Assembly (NCBI RefSeq): GCF_001676615.1
Contig: NZ_LYXZ01000022.1
Location: forward strand, 1 to 64,000
DNA from: Labrys sp. WJW
GTDB lineage: Bacteria > Pseudomonadota > Alphaproteobacteria > Rhizobiales > Labraceae
Direction of reading: 5' to 3'
Length of the DNA: 64,000 bases
Shown piece after piece: positions 19,552 through 28,213 of the stretch. A program made the position numbers and the translations under genes. A model generated the notes under the pieces. That model ran no database searches, was not told where the DNA came from, and saw only the letters and a program-made list of their open reading frames with translations. How positions within the stretch are numbered: the first letter of the stretch is position 1; each line of letters opens with the position of its first letter.

Positions 19552-20265
19552 GTGACCCGTTTGCTTGTCAGTGTCGTCGACAACGCCGAAGCTCGGCTCG
19601 CCCATGCGCAGGGGGCCGATCTCGTCGATGCCAAGGATCCGGAGGCCGGCGCCCTGGGCGCCCTGCCTCTTGCTACCATCCGCAGCATTCAGGCCAGCCT
19701 GCCGGATGACGCCATCACCAGTGCGGTTGCCGGTGACGACGACGATGTGGGACGCCTTGCTGACAGTGCCCTGGCGATCGCCACCACCGGCGTCACCTTC
19801 GTCAAGCTCGGTCTCGGCCGGACGATGGCCCGGGTCGCCAGCATCGCCGAGCTTGGCCGGCGGCTCGGCGGGCATGGGCGCTTCATCGCGGTGCTGTTCG
19901 CCGACGAGGATCCCCCCTTGAAATTGACGGAAGCCCTCCTGGAGGCCGGCTTTGCTGGTGCCATGCTGGACACGCGCCAGAAGAAAGGCATTCGCCTGCC
20001 CGACCTGATGACTGTGGGCCAGCTTGCCTCCTTCATCTCGGATTGTCGTCGGTTCGGCCTGATGTCGGGGCTTGCCGGCTCCCTGCGTGTCGAGGACATC
20101 GAAGCGCTCGCCGTCCTCCGTCCCGATTATCTCGGCTTTCGCGGGGGGCTTTGCCTGGCCGGCGACCGTCGCGGCCAGCTCGACCCGCAGGCCATCGACC
20201 GCGCGGCCCACCGTCTTCAGGCCATCCGGCAAAGTGGGCAGATTGACGGCGAGCGGGCTGCATGA
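19552..20265 (+). CDS. mfnB: (5-Formylfuran-3-yl)methyl phosphate synthase (MfnB)
   Basis: A 237-residue TIM-barrel protein. The MfnB signature is clear: GADLVDAKDPEAGALGAL, where Lys28 matches the Schiff-base lysine of the archaeal enzyme. MfnB joins two molecules of glyceraldehyde 3-phosphate to build the furan ring of methanofuran. In methylotrophs it serves the methanofuran analogue used by the Fhc complex. The GTG at 19552 is chosen because GAGGAAGG lies just before it. Its end overlaps the next gene by ATGA. Confidence 0.88.
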   Translation: MTRLLVSVVDNAEARLAHAQGADLVDAKDPEAGALGALPLATIRSIQASLPDDAITSAVAGDDDDVGRLADSALAIATTGVTFVKLGLGRTMARVASIAELGRRLGGHGRFIAVLFADEDPPLKLTEALLEAGFAGAMLDTRQKKGIRLPDLMTVGQLASFISDCRRFGLMSGLAGSLRVEDIEALAVLRPDYLGFRGGLCLAGDRRGQLDPQAIDRAAHRLQAIRQSGQIDGERAA

Positions 20266-20861
20266 ACCTGACCGTGGTCAAGATCGGCGGCAGCCTGTGC
20301 GGCTCGGCCCGCCTCGAGCAGTTGCTCGCACAACTCGCCGGTGAAACCCAGGTGCCGCTGGTACTGGTCGCCGGCGGTGGCCCCTTTGCCGATGCGGTGC
20401 GCCAGGTCCAGGCAGCCATGCCCTTCGACGACGTCCTCGCCCACCGCCTCGCCCTCGATGCCATGACGCATCTGGCCGAAGTGCTGGCCACCCGCCATGC
20501 GCGCCTGACAGCCGTCGGGAGCAGGGCTGAAGTCAAGGAAGCTGTGCGGCAAGGCAGGCTCCCGATCTGGCATCCCGCCGAGCTGCGCGCCGGGCATCCG
20601 GATATCGCCGAGAGCTGGGCGGTGACCTCGGACAGCCTGGCGGCCTGGCTGGCCACCGAACTGGGCGCCGACAGGCTCATCCTGGTCAAGTCCGTCGATG
20701 TCCCCGCCGATTCGACACCCGCGACTTTGGCGGCAGCCGACATCGTCGACACCCATTTTCCCCGCTACGCGGCCCGGTTCACCGGCTCCATCGTGGTAGC
20801 GGGCCCTTCCAGCGACGACGGCCTTGCCGCGCTGCTCTCCGCTCCCTGCGAGGCCTCATGA
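20262..20861 (+). CDS. mfnE: Amino-acid-kinase-fold protein, MfnE-like
   Basis: A 199-residue protein with the amino acid kinase fold: VVKIGGSL at the N-terminus binds phosphate, VLVAGGGPFADAVR follows, and ILVKSVDV lies late. It matches MfnE, which phosphorylates (5-aminomethyl-furan-3-yl)methyl phosphate to the diphosphate in methanofuran synthesis. Overlap with mfnB and with the next gene (both ATGA) supports a shared pathway. The assignment as MfnE rests on fold plus context; another small-molecule kinase is possible. Confidence 0.75.
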   Translation: MNLTVVKIGGSLCGSARLEQLLAQLAGETQVPLVLVAGGGPFADAVRQVQAAMPFDDVLAHRLALDAMTHLAEVLATRHARLTAVGSRAEVKEAVRQGRLPIWHPAELRAGHPDIAESWAVTSDSLAAWLATELGADRLILVKSVDVPADSTPATLAAADIVDTHFPRYAARFTGSIVVAGPSSDDGLAALLSAPCEAS

Positions 20862-21415
20862 GCCGGCATCCTGCACAACCACGCCTGGCCTGGGCCCTCA
20901 CCGGCTCCGGGCATTACTTCACCGAATGCCTGGAGCTGATCCGCGAGGTGGGCGAGTGCGATCTCTTCGTCACCCGGGCCGCGGCCGAGGTGATCCGCAT
21001 GTATCGCAAGCAGTTCGATGCCCTGCCAAAGGGCACGCGGCTGATCAAGGACACCACGGCCAGCGCCGCCCCCGTCGGCGCTTTCTACCATGGCGACTAC
21101 CATACGCTGGTGGTGGCGCCGGCGACCTCGAACACCGTGGCCAAATGCGTGTTCGGCATCTCCGACACGCTCGCCACCAATGTCTATGCGCAGGCCGGCA
21201 AATGCCGTATCCCCTCGATCGTGTTTGCCTGCGACACCGCACCGGAGATGGAGACGCAGGCCCCCTCCGGCATGGTCAAGGTCTATCCGAGGCGGATCGA
21301 CCTCGACAATGTCGAACGGCTCAAGGATTTCGAGGCGACGACAGTGGTCGAGACCTATGAGAGCCTGCGCCAGGCGGTGTTGGAAAGGCTGAAATGCGTG
21401 AACACCTCGCCCTGA
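20858..21415 (+). CDS. Flavoprotein, DmrB-like dihydromethanopterin reductase
   Basis: A 185-residue flavoprotein with the Pfam flavoprotein fold: WALTGSGHYFTECLELI near the N-terminus, then LVVAPATSNTVAKCVFGISD, which is the FMN phosphate and substrate region. It resembles the archaeal flavoprotein-like DmrB, which reduces dihydromethanopterin to H4MPT in methylotrophs. Its end overlaps the following gene by 22 bases. The same fold is also found in phosphopantothenoylcysteine decarboxylase, but the gene context favours pterin reduction. Confidence 0.75.
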   Translation: MSRHPAQPRLAWALTGSGHYFTECLELIREVGECDLFVTRAAAEVIRMYRKQFDALPKGTRLIKDTTASAAPVGAFYHGDYHTLVVAPATSNTVAKCVFGISDTLATNVYAQAGKCRIPSIVFACDTAPEMETQAPSGMVKVYPRRIDLDNVERLKDFEATTVVETYESLRQAVLERLKCVNTSP

Positions 21416-22788
21416 TCACCGGTCATCTCAGCCGCACCAGGCTCGAGCGCACGATGACGGCCCTGGGCCCGGTTTCCTTCGACTGGCTGATCCTGGATGC
21501 CGGCGTCAAGGTTGCCGCTTTGATGACGGAAGAGATCATCCGTCGACGCGTCACCTTGCCCGACGGCGTCACCCGCGTCCTGCTGCCCGGCCGCTGCCGG
21601 GCCGACCTCGAAGCCCTTTCCGGCCATTTCGGCATTCCGGTGCAGCGCGGCCCCGACGAGATCGCCGACCTGCCCGCCTTTCTCGGCCGGGGCGGTCATC
21701 CGCCCGATCTCTCGCGCCACGACGTCACTATCTTTTCCGAGATCGTGGACGCGTCCCAGCTTTCGCCCGAGCACTTGCTGGAGCGTGCCCGCGCCATGGC
21801 CGCCAAGGGCGCCGACATCATCGATCTCGGCGCTCTGCCCGACACGCCCTTCCCGCATCTGGAAGACAGCATCAAACTGCTCAAGCAGCATGGTTTCAGG
21901 GTCAGCGTCGACAGCGCCGCACCGGCCGAGCTCCGGCGGGGCGCCGAGGCGGGTGCCGATTTCCTGCTGAGCCTCAACGAGCACACCCTCGACCTCGCCT
22001 CGGGGACGCAGGCCATCCCGGTGCTGGTGCCGGTCGAGCCCGGCGACCTCGCCTCGCTGCTGCGGGCGGTCGAGCGCATGGAAGAGGCCGGCCGGCCCTA
22101 TATCGCCGATCCCGTGCTCGACCCCATCCATTTCGGCTTTGCCGCCTCACTGGCACGCTATGTCGAGTTCCGGCGCCTGAAACCGCAGGCCGAGATCCTG
22201 ATGGGAACCGGCAACCTCACGGAACTGACCGAAGCCGACAGCCTGGGACTGACAGCCCTCCTGATGGGGATCTGCTCGGAACTCGCCATCCGCCATGTGC
22301 TGGTGGTGCAGGTCAGCGCCCACACCCGCCGCACGCTGCAGGAGCATGACGCCGCGCGCCGGCTGATGTTCGCGGCCAAGGCCGATCATTCCCTGCCCAA
22401 GGGCTATGGCTCGGCCCTGCTCGCTCTCCATGACAAGCGGCCGGTGGTGAGTTCGCCGGAACAGGTGGAGCAGAACGCCAAGGACGTGCGCGATGCCAAT
22501 TTCCGCATCGAAGTCAGCGATGACGGCATCCACGCCTATAACCGCGCCGTCCATGCCCGCGGAACGGATGCCCTGGCCTTCTATCCTGAGCTCGACGTCG
22601 CCGGCGATGCGGCCCATGCCTTCTATCTCGGCACGGAACTGGCCAAGGCGGAGACCGCCTGGCGGCTCGGCAAGCGCTACGCCCAGGACGAACCGCTCGA
22701 TTTCGGCTGTGCCGCGGACAAACCGAGCGAAGACGCCACCGGCTTCAAGGCGCCGGGCCATACGTTGGCCGGCCGCAAGGGAAAGTAG
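21394..22788 (+). CDS. Dihydropteroate synthase-like protein of H4MPT biosynthesis
   Basis: A 464-residue protein. The middle (about 110-300) is a dihydropteroate synthase-related TIM barrel (MAAKGADIIDLGALPDTPFP, then FRVSVDSA, later LMGTGNLTELTEADS). It is fused to an N-terminal domain of about 105 residues and a C-terminal domain of about 140 residues. This is the DHPS-related family found in methanogens and H4MPT-using bacteria, where it is thought to join the pterin with the ribofuranosylaminobenzene part. The ATG at 21394 follows GGAAAGG and overlaps the flavoprotein gene. Exact step is inferred. Confidence 0.75.
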   Translation: MREHLALITGHLSRTRLERTMTALGPVSFDWLILDAGVKVAALMTEEIIRRRVTLPDGVTRVLLPGRCRADLEALSGHFGIPVQRGPDEIADLPAFLGRGGHPPDLSRHDVTIFSEIVDASQLSPEHLLERARAMAAKGADIIDLGALPDTPFPHLEDSIKLLKQHGFRVSVDSAAPAELRRGAEAGADFLLSLNEHTLDLASGTQAIPVLVPVEPGDLASLLRAVERMEEAGRPYIADPVLDPIHFGFAASLARYVEFRRLKPQAEILMGTGNLTELTEADSLGLTALLMGICSELAIRHVLVVQVSAHTRRTLQEHDAARRLMFAAKADHSLPKGYGSALLALHDKRPVVSSPEQVEQNAKDVRDANFRIEVSDDGIHAYNRAVHARGTDALAFYPELDVAGDAAHAFYLGTELAKAETAWRLGKRYAQDEPLDFGCAADKPSEDATGFKAPGHTLAGRKGK

Positions 22789-22790
22789 CG

Positions 22791-23366
22791 ATGCCGCGCA
22801 TTCTCGAAACCATCGTGACCACGCTCAATGCCGACGGCAGCGCGCATCTGGTGCCCTTCGGCTTGATCGAGGAAGGCGAGCATTATGTCGTCGCTCCCTT
22901 CCGCCCCTCGCCGACCATTGCCAATCTGGAGCGCCATCCCTTCCTGGCCGCGGCGGCTCCGCTCGACATCCGGGTGATCGCCGGCTGCGTTACCGGGCGG
23001 CGCGGCTGGACGACCCTTCCCTGCGAGCGGATCGAGGGCGTCAGGCTGGCCGAAGCCTTCGCCCATATGGAGCTTGCGGTCGAGGCGGTGGTTCCCGACG
23101 AGGTCAGGCCCCGTTTTCGCTGCCGCGTCGTGCACCGGGGGCTGCACCAGCCGTTCCTCGGCTATAATCGCGCCCAGGCGGCCGTGCTGGAAGCGGCCAT
23201 TTTGTCGACCCGGCTGCATATGCTCAGCCCCGACAAGATCCGCAGCGAGATGGATTATCTCAGCATCGCCATCGGCAAGACGGCCGGCGAAGCCGAGCTG
23301 GAAGCCTGGCGGTGGATCGAGGAAAAGATCCTGGCCGGGCCGACACCCGCCAGTTCATCCCGCTGA
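22791..23366 (+). CDS. DUF447-family protein of the H4MPT cluster
   Basis: A 191-residue protein with a flavin-reductase-like split barrel: LETIVTTLNADGSAHLVPFGLI at the start (20 residues in the middle are diagnostic) and a GYNRAQAAVLEAAILSTRLH segment near the end. This DUF447 family occurs with methanopterin genes in archaea and methylotrophs. An FMN- or pterin-binding role is likely. It starts three bases after the DHPS-like gene, with AAGGGAAAG as ribosome site, and closes this transcript. Confidence 0.68.
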   Translation: MPRILETIVTTLNADGSAHLVPFGLIEEGEHYVVAPFRPSPTIANLERHPFLAAAAPLDIRVIAGCVTGRRGWTTLPCERIEGVRLAEAFAHMELAVEAVVPDEVRPRFRCRVVHRGLHQPFLGYNRAQAAVLEAAILSTRLHMLSPDKIRSEMDYLSIAIGKTAGEAELEAWRWIEEKILAGPTPASSSR

Positions 23367-23394
23367 GACGCGACCCCTGGATTCGAAACGATCC

Positions 23395-23506
23395 TGTCAT
23401 CCCCGGCCGAGCGTAGCGAGGGGAAGGGGATCCAGGGGCTGAAAGACTCCAATCATGGCCCCTGGATCCCCTTCCCTTGCCACGATGTGGCTCGCCGGGG
23501 ATGACA
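23395..23506. repeat. Nested palindromic intergenic repeat
   Basis: The outer arms TGTCATCCCCGGC (23395-23407) and GCCGGGGATGACA (23494-23506) are a perfect 13-bp inverted repeat. Inside them, 23421-23439 pairs perfectly over 19 bp with 23458-23476. The outer arms are the same as at 9172-9233. The element lies between two converging genes, where it may also act as a terminator. Confidence 0.7.
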
Positions 23507-23530
23507 ATGCGCTCAGCCCCGAACCGCATC

Positions 23531-24601
23531 CTAAACCCGCTCGGCCGCGAGCAATGCAAGCGACACCGCCGGCGCGCAGGAGGAGGCCCAGTAGCTCTTC
23601 GAGCCGTCGGCACTCGGCACCAGATCGGCAAGGTCGTGATAGGCCAGGCCCATCCGCGCCGCCAGCGCCTGAACCACGAAGCGGCCCACGCCGCAGCCCA
23701 CCACGGGCGGGCGCGCCTCTGCCTTGCGGCGCGACAGGATACGGGCCGCCGCATCATGCAGGCGGCGCAATTGCAGCTCGGCGAAATGAGCCGCCAGTTC
23801 ATTCCAGACATGATCGGGCGCGTCGCTCGCATCCTGGCCGACGACCCGCGCCAGCCGGGTCCGCGTAGAGGCGAGGCTCTTGTCGCGGCCATCGGCCGTG
23901 TCGTGCTGGTCGGCCTCCTCGGGCAAGGTGCCGAGCAGGCGATGGACATCGGCAATGGTGGCGAAATGCTCGGCGACCAGCGTGACGTCCTGCCCCTGGA
24001 AGGGCAGTCTTTCGGCAAGCGACATCAAAGGCGTGCGCACGACGCCGGCATAGACCAGTTCGCCCGATACCAGTCTCTCGGCGTCGGTATAGCCGAGGCC
24101 CGTGATCCGGCCTTCCTCGATCGGAATGAGATCGGAGGTGGTGGATCCGACGTCGACCAGCAGGGCATTCGGCAGGCGGGAGGCGACGAAGGCCGCGGTT
24201 GCGTGCCAGTTGGCGGAGGCGACATCCACCGCATGGGCAGCCGCCCGATGGGGCGGCAGGAAACCAGCCCGTCCGCCATAGATGGCGATCTCGCCCTGGC
24301 AGTGCCGGGTGGCCCAGTCGGTCAGGGCGGCAACACCGGCGGCGCGATCGTCGAACAGGGCGCTGAGCTCCCCGGTCATGGTCACCGCATGGTGGCGCGC
24401 CTCGCGCGCCCAGGACGGCAGGGCGGCGAAGGCTCGGTCGAGCACGGCAAGCCCCTGCCTGATCTGGTAGGGTTCCTGCGTCACCGCCAGCAGCCGTCCC
24501 TGTGCCACGGCGGCGACCTTGACGTGCACGCCCCCGAGATCCCAGCCCAGCACCAGATCGTTCGTGGTGAGCACCGGATCATCATACGCAGTGGAATCCA
24601 T
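23531..24601 (-). CDS. mfnF: MfnF-like H4MPT-linked C1 pathway protein (hydantoinase/ASKHA fold)
   Basis: A 356-residue protein of the hydantoinase A / ASKHA group, in the family annotated as H4MPT-linked C1 transfer pathway protein. LGWDLGGVHVKVA is the phosphate-1 loop and LLVDVGSTTSDLIPI the second phosphate loop. In methanogens MfnF couples the furan diphosphate to glutamyl-tyramine. Here it faces away from the HisA-like gene. The ATG at 24601 is used, but a GTG five codons upstream (24616) is also possible; neither has a strong ribosome site. Confidence 0.77.
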   Translation of the reverse strand: MDSTAYDDPVLTTNDLVLGWDLGGVHVKVAAVAQGRLLAVTQEPYQIRQGLAVLDRAFAALPSWAREARHHAVTMTGELSALFDDRAAGVAALTDWATRHCQGEIAIYGGRAGFLPPHRAAAHAVDVASANWHATAAFVASRLPNALLVDVGSTTSDLIPIEEGRITGLGYTDAERLVSGELVYAGVVRTPLMSLAERLPFQGQDVTLVAEHFATIADVHRLLGTLPEEADQHDTADGRDKSLASTRTRLARVVGQDASDAPDHVWNELAAHFAELQLRRLHDAAARILSRRKAEARPPVVGCGVGRFVVQALAARMGLAYHDLADLVPSADGSKSYWASSCAPAVSLALLAAERV

Positions 24602-24683
24602 ACTAATCACTTTCACGGCCTGTCGCTTTCACCATTCTAGGCGCCGTGCCACAAAGGGGTAACGCCGCTTTCGAGTCGTCATC

Positions 24684-25406
24684 ATGCCTGCACCGGATCG
24701 ACAGGACAAAGCCCATACCGCGCCGGGCGCAAGCCTCGGCGTCGAGATCGTGCCGGTCATCGATCTGCGGCACGGCTCGGTGGTGCGGGCCAAGGCGGGC
24801 GATCGCGCCCGCTACCAGCCGATCGTCACACCGCTCAGCCCGACGGCCGATCCGGTCGACGTCGCCGCCGGCCTGCTGCGCGCCACGCCGTCGCGCCAGC
24901 TCTATGTCGCCGACCTCGACGGTATCGAGGGGCGCGGGCGCGATACCGCCAGCCTCCGACGCCTCGCGGCCACCTTCCCGGCAATACGCCTGTGGGTCGA
25001 TGCCGGCATTGCCACGCGCTCCGAAGCGGAGGCCTTTCTTGATGAGGGCCTCGGCCTCCCGGTGCTCGGCTCCGAGAGCCAGAGCGACGACAGGCTCGTG
25101 CGGGACCTGGCTGATCATGCCGTGCTGTCGCTGGATTTTCGCGGCGACGACTATGTCGGCCCCGAAGCGATCCTCGCCACGCCGTCGATCTGGCCGGAGC
25201 GGGTGATCGTCATGACGTTGGGGCGCGTGGGCATGGGCAGCGGACCCGACCTCGACAGGCTGTCCGCGCTTCGTCGGCAAGCTCCCGCCCGTTGCAGGCT
25301 CTATGCCGCCGGTGGTCTGCGGGACAAAGGCGATCTTGCCGCCCTCGCCGAAATCGGCGTGTCCGGCATTCTCGTCGCTTCTGCCCTACATGACGGACGC
25401 CTTTAA
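24684..25406 (+). CDS. HisA-like TIM-barrel protein of the H4MPT/methanofuran cluster
   Basis: A 240-residue protein related to HisA/HisF: VEIVPVIDLRHGSVVRAKAGDR and YVADLDGIEG near the front, LWVDAGIATRSEAEAFL in the middle and YAAGGLRDKGDL near the end. Such HisA-related proteins lacking histidine context are conserved in methanogens and methylotrophs. Because no other his gene is present and the neighbours make C1 cofactors, a role in the methanofuran or methanopterin route is likely, but the reaction is not established. Confidence 0.7.
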   Translation: MPAPDRQDKAHTAPGASLGVEIVPVIDLRHGSVVRAKAGDRARYQPIVTPLSPTADPVDVAAGLLRATPSRQLYVADLDGIEGRGRDTASLRRLAATFPAIRLWVDAGIATRSEAEAFLDEGLGLPVLGSESQSDDRLVRDLADHAVLSLDFRGDDYVGPEAILATPSIWPERVIVMTLGRVGMGSGPDLDRLSALRRQAPARCRLYAAGGLRDKGDLAALAEIGVSGILVASALHDGRL

Positions 25407-25443
25407 GGGCATGGCCGCAAGTTGACCATGGCACGGCCCTGTC

Positions 25444-25532
25444 GTCATCGCGAGGAGCGTAGCGACGTGGCGATCCAGAAGCCTTCGATTCGCTCGCCGA
25501 GCCTGGATTGCTTCGCTGCGCTCGCAATGACG
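25444..25532. repeat. Second family of palindromic intergenic repeat
   Basis: GTCATCGCGAGGAGCG (from 25444) is matched in inverse by CGCTCGCAATGAC (25519-25531) and the inner parts GCGATCCAG and CTGGATTGC also pair imperfectly. A further 8-bp hairpin, CCTCCGGC (25562-25569) with GCCGGAGG (25578-25585), follows. The stretch 25407-25699 between the convergent HisA-like and fae genes holds these repeats and no gene. Confidence 0.6.
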
Positions 25533-25699
25533 GCGGTTCTACTCCGCGGTCAAAGCAATCGCCTCCGGCAAGTCTTCGCCGGAGGAAACTGGGTCCCTCC
25601 GGCGAATTTTCAGCGTCCGAGAAAGATGGCGGCCAACCGCTGAAGCAGGCCTGCAGGCATGGGCGCAGCAGGCGGCTCCTGCCCAGGGCTGTCCCCTGT

Positions 25700-26206
25700 C
25701 TATGCAGCGAAGGGGTGCTTGACCTGCTCGCGCTTGCTGGTGGCTTCGGCCGCGCTCGGCCAGCCCTGGACGGCGCGTTCGATCGCCTGCTTGGTCGCTT
25801 CGTAGTTGTATTTCTGGATCTTGGCGTCGTCGTCCGCCAGCCAGTGGATGAAGACGCCCACGCTGATGAAGATGTCGTCGGCTTCGTCGGCGGGAATGGT
25901 ACCGTCGGCGACGCTGTCCTGCACCGCGCGCGCCACGGCGTGCTGGGCGGGACCAAACATCTGCACGGCTTGCTTGGCGCCCTTGATGGTCACCTTGTTG
26001 AACAGCAAGGTGTTGGGTTTGCATTGCAGGTTTGGGGCGATCACCGCTAGAAGCGAGGTGAAGCCATCCTTGTTGTTGGTGAGGGCATTGCAGAATGCCG
26101 TCTCCGCGGCCGAGCCGCGAGGACCCATGATCAGGTCGATATGAGCGACTTCATTGCCGTCGCCGACAAGGGATTCACCGATCAAAACCTTGTTGATCTT
26201 TGCCAT
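25700..26206 (-). CDS. fae: Formaldehyde-activating enzyme (5,6,7,8-tetrahydromethanopterin hydro-lyase)
   Basis: A 168-residue protein. The core is almost textbook Fae: [19 protein letters not shown] with the conserved catalytic His (residue 22 here), then [20 protein letters not shown] and a C-terminal [18 protein letters not shown]. Fae condenses formaldehyde with H4MPT to methylene-H4MPT in the cytoplasm, the entry step of the pathway. The ATG at 26206 follows GGGAGGA; the longer frame is unsupported. A 156-base spacer with a hairpin (26285-26303) separates it from the upstream genes, so it may have its own promoter, as often seen for this abundant protein. Confidence 0.97.
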   Translation of the reverse strand: MAKINKVLIGESLVGDGNEVAHIDLIMGPRGSAAETAFCNALTNNKDGFTSLLAVIAPNLQCKPNTLLFNKVTIKGAKQAVQMFGPAQHAVARAVQDSVADGTIPADEADDIFISVGVFIHWLADDDAKIQKYNYEATKQAIERAVQGWPSAAEATSKREQVKHPFAA

Positions 26207-26362
26207 ATTCGATAGTCCTCCCTGCGAGAACAAAGGCCCCGATCCCTTGGAACGGCGGCCGAGCCATCTATCCTTGTTTGCAGCGTTCGGCACGGCGCCG
26301 AACCGGTTGGCCAGATAGCTTTATGAGCGTAATCGCGCATTCCGTCACCAGCAAGCATCCGT

Positions 26363-27211
26363 TCAGCTGCCGGTTGCCGGAGAGCGTATGATCGCGGCGG
26401 CAAACAATGTCGCCACGGTGAAGTCGGCGGAAGTTCCGGGGTTGAGATCTCCTTTCTTCAGTTCGGCATCGAATGCCAGCAAGGTTGCGAGCGAGGCGGG
26501 GCCTGGTGGACCCGCCCCGATGATTTCGGCTGCGCGCGCCCGAACGGCTTCGGCCTGCTCGCGGCCGCGGCGGCGCTCGATATGCGTGTCGGCAAAACGC
26601 GACAGGAAGGCCATATGCACTGATGTCGTGCACCAGGGCTCATCGAGGCCGCCCCCTTGCGCCTGCCGGAGCGCCGGCAGGCCCGTCTCGAAGACATCCT
26701 CGAAATCGGTGAGATAGGCGCGGGCAATGCGATCGCGCGCCGCCGCCTCAGCCATCGCTTCGCGCAAGGTAACGGTCGGCGCTTCGTGGACATCGTGGCG
26801 ATCGGCGCTTCCCAGCCCGCCCGGCGAGGCCAGGCGGATCGCCTCGAAAGCATCGCGCGCATCGATCCTGTCGAGTCCCGACAGGATCGATGCAAGCGCC
26901 GCACGCAAGTCTCCTCCCGCCTCGGCGGCCGCAGCAAGCGGCGCACAAAGCAGCACGATGCCGAGATTGGTGTTCCAGCCTATGGCCTCGCGCGTCGCCC
27001 TGATGGCACCGAGGATACGCGCCCCGACGCTGGCGCGCGGTTGGCCGATCCAGGGTGCAGAGGCGACGGCGCTCGCCTCGAAATCGGCGACCTTGGTCTC
27101 GCCGACATCCGCGAAGACATGCACATTGCCAGGCTTCAGGGCCCGGAGTTCGGCAAGGCAGGCGTCCCGATAGGTGCCGGCAAGATCGAGGCTGGGAGGA
27201 TGATAGTTCAT
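26363..27211 (-). CDS. CitG-like triphosphoribosyl-dephospho-CoA synthase-family protein
   Basis: A 282-residue protein of the CitG/MdcB family. AELRALKPGNVHVFAD and later NTNLGIVLLCAPLA and GKGDLNPGTSADF-like ELKKGDLNPGTSADF blocks mark the fold. No citrate lyase or malonate decarboxylase genes are nearby, so the usual role in making their prosthetic group is unlikely. Homologues sit in H4MPT gene clusters of other methylotrophs, where the function is unassigned. Its ATG overlaps the stop of the RimK-like gene. Confidence 0.72.
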   Translation of the reverse strand: MNYHPPSLDLAGTYRDACLAELRALKPGNVHVFADVGETKVADFEASAVASAPWIGQPRASVGARILGAIRATREAIGWNTNLGIVLLCAPLAAAAEAGGDLRAALASILSGLDRIDARDAFEAIRLASPGGLGSADRHDVHEAPTVTLREAMAEAAARDRIARAYLTDFEDVFETGLPALRQAQGGGLDEPWCTTSVHMAFLSRFADTHIERRRGREQAEAVRARAAEIIGAGPPGPASLATLLAFDAELKKGDLNPGTSADFTVATLFAAAIIRSPATGS

Positions 27212-28170
27212 GATACCGCCACCATGGCTGGACGGTGGGCGGCATAGACCGCCTTCAGGAAGGCGCGGACGACGGCCTCGCTGATATCGGCGTCAACGAT
27301 GCTCTGCAGGCCGGACCAGGACGGCATGCTGTTGACCTCAAGGAGCAGGAAGCGGCCGCGATCATCCTCGATGAGGTCGACCCCGCAATAGGATACATCG
27401 ACCGCCTGCGCCGCCCTCAAGGCAAGATTCTCGGCTTCCTCCGGCATCTGCCAGCGCGACGGGCGCCCACCCTGATGGACATTGGTGATCCAGCCATCGC
27501 CCTCGCGCGCCATGGCGGCCACCACGCGGCCGTCGCAGACGAAGACGCGGTAGTCCCGCCAGCCCTCGACGTTCCGGCGCACGAAACGCTGCAGATAATA
27601 CACCCGCGCCACGTCCTCGGGCTGCGGGAGATCGTCCGGCACGCCGATCAGGCGCAGGCCCTCGCCTTGCGAGCCGAACAGGGGCTTGAGGACCAACGGC
27701 ACGCCCGGCCTGGCCTCGCGCCGCACGATGTCCACCGCCGCCTCCCGGCTCGACACCACGAAGGTATCCGGCGTCGGCAGGCCGGCCCTGGCGATCAGCA
27801 GGCTGGTCATCGATTTGTCGACGCAACGCTCGATGGCCCGCGGGTCGTTCCACACCACCACATCAGCCGCGACCAGGGCATGCAGCACGCCGAGCCGCAG
27901 GGTGGTCGCCTCGAAGGTTCCGCCCGATATGGTGCGCAGCAGCACTCCATCCGGCAATTCTCCCTCGAAGCCGGGTATGCGCAGGGGCTCGCCCCCGCCC
28001 GTGACCATGGCCACATCAGCCAGGGAAAACAGCACCGGCTCGACGCCGCAGGCGCGCAGGGCGCCAAGCAGGCGCCCACGATGCCATTCGCCATTGTCGG
28101 CTGCGAGGCCGATACGCAATCGGCGTCCCACAGGGTGTTCGAGCGGGTTCAATTCGAGATGTCCTACCAA
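27208..28170 (-). CDS. RimK-like ATP-grasp ligase
   Basis: A 320-residue ATP-grasp protein of the RimK group: VPLVLKPLFGSQGEGLRLIG carries the ATP loop, VFVCDGRVVAAM follows, and FLLLEVNSMPSWSGLQ near the end holds the metal ligands. RimK-type enzymes add glutamate, as MptN does to H4MPT in methanogens. A similar glutamyl addition to the pterin or furan cofactor is inferred from context. It probably starts at TTG (28170), since GCAGGA lies just upstream and no ATG fits. Confidence 0.75.
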   Translation of the reverse strand: MVGHLELNPLEHPVGRRLRIGLAADNGEWHRGRLLGALRACGVEPVLFSLADVAMVTGGGEPLRIPGFEGELPDGVLLRTISGGTFEATTLRLGVLHALVAADVVVWNDPRAIERCVDKSMTSLLIARAGLPTPDTFVVSSREAAVDIVRREARPGVPLVLKPLFGSQGEGLRLIGVPDDLPQPEDVARVYYLQRFVRRNVEGWRDYRVFVCDGRVVAAMAREGDGWITNVHQGGRPSRWQMPEEAENLALRAAQAVDVSYCGVDLIEDDRGRFLLLEVNSMPSWSGLQSIVDADISEAVVRAFLKAVYAAHRPAMVAVS

Positions 28171-28213
28171 GAGTTCCTGCGAGGTTGGGGTCCTGTGAGC
28201 TCAGCGTTCGATG

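Noticed and set aside
18871..20232. 453-residue open frame on the minus strand
   Set aside because: Antisense to the DUF2380-like gene and mfnB; no family features.
24684..25406. Histidine biosynthesis gene hisA
   Set aside because: No other his genes are near, and the sequence fits the HisA-related proteins of C1 cofactor clusters better.
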